A DNA stretch of 64,000 nucleotides, taken from CAITSH01 sp945892985. Its GTDB lineage: Bacteria > Pseudomonadota > Gammaproteobacteria > Burkholderiales > SG8-39. The translations under genes were made by a program, and so were the position numbers. The stretch is taken from the NCBI GenBank assembly GCA_945892985.1, contig CAMDDU010000008.1:1-64000 (forward strand), read 5' to 3'. Below are positions 60,618 through 64,000 of the stretch, piece after piece. Position 1 is the stretch's first letter; every line of letters starts with the position of its first letter. The notes under the pieces are model-generated. The model made no database searches and had not been told where the DNA came from. It was given only the letters and a program-made list of their open reading frames with translations.

Positions 60618-61634
60618 TCAGCGCGCTGTCTTGGCGAGCTCCCCGGCCTTTTCTGCCGTAGTGAGATGCTGGGCCTTCATGTGTTTGCCGAGGTAAAAGT
60701 CGCCAAAAATGACCGGTTCGTGCCTGGCCGGCGCATTCGGGTCAATGCAACGAATTTCGGCGTCGCAGTTTGGATTGTGGAAGAACACCAGCGTCAGTCG
60801 CTGATTGTGTGCAAACTCCGGCGGGGGCACCGCCACGCGGTGCTGGTTCGAGGTCCAGCGATCGTTGGTCCAGCGCCGCATCAGGTCGCCGATGTTGCAG
60901 ACAAAGGTGCCCGGAACCGGATGCACGTCTATCCATTCACCGTTGATGAGCTGCACCTGCAGGCCGCCCGGCACGTCGTCGCCGCGCAACATGGTCACCG
61001 TTCCATAGTCGGTATGTGCGCCGGCGCGCAGTTGGCCAGGCTCCGGTGTCGTGGTGAGCGGCGGGTAGAGGATCGCGCGCATGGTGCTCGTGTGCTTGTC
61101 CACCTTGTTGTCGAAGTGGTGCTCTTCGAGGTCCAGCGCGACGGCAAAAATGCGCAGCACCTCGGTCGCGACGCGCTCCATCTCGAGGTAATACGCCTCG
61201 AACGCGGCGCGGAAGCGCGGCGGCTCGGCGGGCCAGAGGTTGCGGAAGTAAAACGCCTTCTCGGCGGGCGTGCCGGCAATTTCCGGCGGCACCGCCGAAA
61301 TTGGCCCCATGCCAAAGCTCTCCTGCAGGTCAGGCGGTGTCTTGTCGCCCATGGAATACGCCAGGCCGCGGTCGCCGACCCAGGAATAGCCGCGGCTGAT
61401 CTTCGATGGCGGCCGCTCAACCTCGCGCTTGGCAGGCATGGGCCGGGCGAAAAAGCCGAACGACAGTTGTCGCACTTCCTCAACCAGCGTCTCCGACACG
61501 CCGTGGCCGCTGATCGAGAAAAAGCCTATTTCCTCACAGGCACGCCGGATTTGTTCGGCGACGGCACGCTTTTGCGCCGCACCGCCCGAGAGGAACGGCG
61601 CGATGTCTATTACGGGAACGGATGTGAAGTTCAT
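60618..61634 (-). CDS. 2-oxoglutarate/Fe(II)-type oxygenase, isopenicillin-N-synthase family (copy 1)
   Basis: 338 residues. N-terminal DIOX_N domain (VPVIDIAPFL, CEEIGFFSISGHG); iron ligands His207 and Asp209 (AGAHTDYG) and His265 (SNQHRVAVP); co-substrate Arg279 in RLT, where Ser is usual two positions later. It shows the RRWTNDRW segment of bacterial family members. Substrate unknown. It lies downstream of a Bug receptor and a second, related oxygenase gene. Confidence 0.93.
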   Translation of the reverse strand: MNFTSVPVIDIAPFLSGGAAQKRAVAEQIRRACEEIGFFSISGHGVSETLVEEVRQLSFGFFARPMPAKREVERPPSKISRGYSWVGDRGLAYSMGDKTPPDLQESFGMGPISAVPPEIAGTPAEKAFYFRNLWPAEPPRFRAAFEAYYLEMERVATEVLRIFAVALDLEEHHFDNKVDKHTSTMRAILYPPLTTTPEPGQLRAGAHTDYGTVTMLRGDDVPGGLQVQLINGEWIDVHPVPGTFVCNIGDLMRRWTNDRWTSNQHRVAVPPPEFAHNQRLTLVFFHNPNCDAEIRCIDPNAPARHEPVIFGDFYLGKHMKAQHLTTAEKAGELAKTAR

Positions 61635-61674
61635 GGTCTGCCCTCCGGTTGTCAGGTGACTAATAAAAGTGCAC

Positions 61675-62679
61675 TCAGTCCTGCAGCGGAATTTTTGCTT
61701 CCTTGATGATGCGTGCGAATTTTGCGACGTCCGACTTCAGCTTTAATTCGAATTCCTCGGGCGTGCTGGCGATCGGCTCCTGTCCGCCGGCGATCATGCG
61801 GTCGCGGATTTCCGGCAGCGCGATGACCCTGGCCGCTTCGCGCTGGATGCGCCGCGCGATGTCGATCGGGGTTTTTGCCGGGACGAACAGGCCCTGCCAG
61901 TTGGTCGAATCGAACCCCGGGAAACCGCTTTCGGCGATGGTTGGCACATCGGGTAAGGCCAGAGAGCGCCTGAGTCCGGCCACCGCGATGGGGCGCAGCG
62001 TGCCTGCCTTGAAGTAGGCTAGCGACGTTGAGGTGGGCATGACCGCCAGATCCACTTCGCCCGCCAGCAGTGCGACATAGGTCGGGCCGACGCCTTTGTA
62101 CTGGATGGGCACGATATCTAGGCCCGCCGCCAGCTTGAACATCTCCATCGCCAGGCCAAGCGGATCGCCGGCACCCGCGGAACCATAGTTGAGCGCGCCC
62201 GGTTTGGATTTGGCGAGCGCGATGACGTCCTTGAGCGAAGTTACCGGCAACTTGGGGATGGCCACGATCATCATTGATGAAGCGATGAGCTGGCTCACCG
62301 GCACGAAGTCTGCCATCGCGTCAAACGGCGGCTTACGCGAGAGCGAGGGGGCAATGGCATGGCCTATGGTGGTCAGCAGGATGGTGTGACCGTCCGCTGG
62401 CGCCTTGGCGACATAATCCGTGGCGATGTTGCCCGCGGCGCCCGGACGGTTCTCGACGATCACCTGCTGGCCGAGGAACTCGGACAGTTTGGGCCCGAGT
62501 ACGCGCGCCAGGCCATCCACCGCGCCGCCCGGCGGGAAGCCGACGATAAGGTGCACCGGCTTGCTCGGGTAGCTTTGAGCGCCAGCCGCGCCGGCGTGAA
62601 GGCCGGCAACGGCCACGCAGGCCGCGATGGCGAGGCTCGACAGCAGAGTCTTCATGTTCCGGATCGGTTGGGCGCGCAT
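61675..62679 (-). CDS. Bug-family periplasmic solute receptor
   Basis: 334 residues from the ATG at 62679, which has CAGGAG 6 bases ahead. Signal peptide ends HAGAAGA, then QSYPSKPVHLIVGFPPGG. Bug segments: VENRPGAAGNIATD, PADGHTILLTT and VPIQYKGVGPTYVAL. It sits between two oxygenase genes in one leftward run, so its ligand is probably their substrate. Confidence 0.93.
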   Translation of the reverse strand: MRAQPIRNMKTLLSSLAIAACVAVAGLHAGAAGAQSYPSKPVHLIVGFPPGGAVDGLARVLGPKLSEFLGQQVIVENRPGAAGNIATDYVAKAPADGHTILLTTIGHAIAPSLSRKPPFDAMADFVPVSQLIASSMMIVAIPKLPVTSLKDVIALAKSKPGALNYGSAGAGDPLGLAMEMFKLAAGLDIVPIQYKGVGPTYVALLAGEVDLAVMPTSTSLAYFKAGTLRPIAVAGLRRSLALPDVPTIAESGFPGFDSTNWQGLFVPAKTPIDIARRIQREAARVIALPEIRDRMIAGGQEPIASTPEEFELKLKSDVAKFARIIKEAKIPLQD

Positions 62680-62705
62680 GGGTGCTCCTGAAAAGGTGGG
62701 GGGGC

Positions 62706-63707
62706 TCAGGTCTTGCGTTGCTGGTTGAAGTAATTGGCTTTGACGAATTCGGTCTTGTATTGGGCGTAGCTAATGGGCGGGTGCTTCGCCGGGTTGTCCG
62801 GGCCCTGGCAACTGGGCAGGCAGGACATGACGCGGTCGAGGTCCGGACCGAAGAAAAAGGCGATGGAGTAGCGGTCGGTACCGGACAGGTTGAGCACACG
62901 GTGGGGCGTTGACAGCCAGCGGTCGTTGGTCCAGCGCCTGAGCAGGTCGCCGGTATTGATCAGGAATTTGCCCGGCAGCACCGGCGCGTCGAACCAAGTG
63001 CCGTCGGTTTTGCGGATTTGCAGGCCACCGATGCCGTGCTGCATTAGGAAGGTCAGGAAACCGGCGTCGGTGTGTGCGCCGGCGCCGTACTGGTCGGGCA
63101 CCGACTCGTCGCGGATCGGGTAGTGCAGGAAGCGCGTCTGCAGGTTCGCCGGGTTGAAATAATCAAGAAAAAAATCGACGGGCAGGTCCAGCGCGCGGGC
63201 CACCACCGGCAGCATTTTCATGCCCAGCTGTTCCATCGCGCTTTGGTAGGCGAGCGCGTCTTCGCGAAAGCCCGGCAGGTCGGCCGGCCAAAGATTGAGC
63301 CCGCGAAAAGGCTTTTTCGCCATTACGTCCGGGTCGTCGGGTTTGCGGTCGCGCATGAAAAAGAACGACTCGTTGTAATTGGGCTTGCGCGCGACCTCGA
63401 CCTTGGAGTGCCCTTGTATGCTTTCGTTTACGCCCATGTAGCCGATGTTCTGCTCGTTCATGGCGATGGCTTTTTTGTCCGCAACCGGCATCGCATGGAT
63501 GCGCTTCGAAGCGGCGAAGGTACGGTCGATGAGGTCCTGCGGGATGCCGTGGTTCTTGATGTAGAAAAACCCGACCTTCTCGCAGGTTTCGCGCAGCGCA
63601 GCGGCCAGCGGATCAAGCGCGCCCTTTTCGCCGCGCAGATACGGCCCGAGGTCGAGGCCCGGAATGAAGTGCTCCTGCTCAACTGCCACGGTGGGGCCCA
63701 TTGTCAT
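62706..63707 (-). CDS. 2-oxoglutarate/Fe(II)-type oxygenase, isopenicillin-N-synthase family (copy 2)
   Basis: 333 residues from the ATG at 63707, preceded by AGAGGAGAGGGAA; the upstream in-frame extension is not family-like. CEKVGFFYIKNHGIP, iron ligands His212 and Asp214 (AGAHTDAG) and His269 (STPHRVLN), and Arg279-x-Ser281 (RYS) for the co-substrate. A paralogue of the gene at 60618, with the same RRWTNDRW block, but intact in the RxS motif. Confidence 0.94.
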   Translation of the reverse strand: MTMGPTVAVEQEHFIPGLDLGPYLRGEKGALDPLAAALRETCEKVGFFYIKNHGIPQDLIDRTFAASKRIHAMPVADKKAIAMNEQNIGYMGVNESIQGHSKVEVARKPNYNESFFFMRDRKPDDPDVMAKKPFRGLNLWPADLPGFREDALAYQSAMEQLGMKMLPVVARALDLPVDFFLDYFNPANLQTRFLHYPIRDESVPDQYGAGAHTDAGFLTFLMQHGIGGLQIRKTDGTWFDAPVLPGKFLINTGDLLRRWTNDRWLSTPHRVLNLSGTDRYSIAFFFGPDLDRVMSCLPSCQGPDNPAKHPPISYAQYKTEFVKANYFNQQRKT

Positions 63708-63756
63708 TTCCCTCTCCTCTATACGAGTGCGCTTGTCTTGTCGGCGCCGCAGCCGT

Positions 63757-64000
63757 TCATGACTTGACCGCAGTGAGGTCGATCTCGACCCTGCAGCCCG
63801 GCACCAGCAGTCCGCTGACCTCAAGCGTGGTGCGCGGCGGCGGCGACGGGAAGAACTCCTTCCACACCTGGTCGAAGTAGTAAAAATCATTGAGGTCGGT
63901 CAGGAAGACCTGCGACTTGACGGTGTCCTTGAGTTCGCAGCCGGCGGCGGCGTACAGCCGCTTGAAGTTGTTGAGGATGTAGCGCGTCTGTTTCTGGATG
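63757..64000 (-). CDS. RidA/YjgF-family protein (partial, C-terminal part)
   Basis: The last ~80 residues are in the window; the rest lies beyond the right edge. Family features: YILNNFKRLYAAAGCELKDT, QVFLTDLNDFYYFDQVW, FFPSPPPRTTLEVSGL and VEIDLTAVKS. RidA proteins hydrolyse reactive enamines and imines or act as catabolic enamine deaminases. Position 50 bases upstream of the oxygenase gene suggests one operon and a nitrogen-containing substrate. Confidence 0.9.
   Translation of the reverse strand, partial: IQKQTRYILNNFKRLYAAAGCELKDTVKSQVFLTDLNDFYYFDQVWKEFFPSPPPRTTLEVSGLLVPGCRVEIDLTAVKS

Overview
The window is GC-rich chromosomal DNA from a Gram-negative betaproteobacterium, most likely of the order Burkholderiales. 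Three things suggest this: nine complete or partial Bug-type periplasmic solute receptors (orphan receptors of the tripartite tricarboxylate transporter family, which are amplified in Bordetella/Cupriavidus-like lineages), the twitching-motility pair pilT-pilU divergent from yggS-proC-yggT, and a UbiB ubiquinone kinase. The species was not identified. No rRNA, tRNA or CRISPR was recognised.

Layout. 0-6 kb: accessory catabolic genes (partial Bug receptor, alpha/beta hydrolase, two-domain VOC protein, Ldh2-type dehydrogenase, two Bug receptors). 6-13.6 kb: core genes (DUF167, yggT, proC, yggS, pilT, pilU, glutathione peroxidase, DUF2721, TauE/SafE exporter, ABM monooxygenase). 13.6-16.2 kb: repeat-rich DNA, then a small integron cassette array with no integrase in view. 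It has two clear attC sites and a third doubtful one, two BrnT-type toxin-antitoxin cassettes and a secreted unknown protein. 16.2-22.6 kb: core-like genes (rlmL-type methyltransferase, duplicated membrane protein, hemJ, ABC-2 exporter, hydrolase, thioredoxin-like ferredoxin, VanZ). 22.6-23.4 kb: a scar with a pseudogene fragment and a probable IS3 transposase relic. 23.4-49.2 kb: a large catabolic region. It has a short plus-strand cluster (two-subunit Rieske oxygenase, Bug, cupin), followed by about 22 kb of minus-strand genes: GMC oxidoreductase, TRAP transporter, isochorismatase-like amidohydrolase, XRE regulator, amidase, Bug receptors, two further Rieske oxygenases, an orphan ferredoxin and two complete molybdenum-hydroxylase sets. 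49.3-52.2 kb: pyrC, pyrD and pyrK of the class 1B type. 52.4-54.1 kb: coiled-coil membrane protein, HNH nuclease, RNase D-like exonuclease. 54.1-58.6 kb: HpcH/HpaI aldolase, amidohydrolase, Bug and sodium:solute symporter. 58.7-60.4 kb: ubiB. 60.6-64 kb: two 2-oxoglutarate/Fe(II)-type oxygenases around a Bug receptor, then a partial RidA-family gene.

How it fits together. The catabolic blocks repeat one scheme: a periplasmic receptor next to a cytoplasmic ring-attacking or dehydrogenating enzyme and one or two hydrolases. The 23-49 kb block looks like a pathway for (N-hetero)aromatic or amide-bearing compounds: molybdenum hydroxylases and Rieske dioxygenases oxygenate the ring, and amidase or isochorismatase-fold hydrolases cleave C-N bonds. 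The substrate cannot be read from sequence. The strongest unusual features are the integrase-less cassette array with intact R-box inheritance, a 31-bp palindromic repeat present five times in intergenic DNA, and the catabolic block bracketed by a direct repeat derived from one gene.
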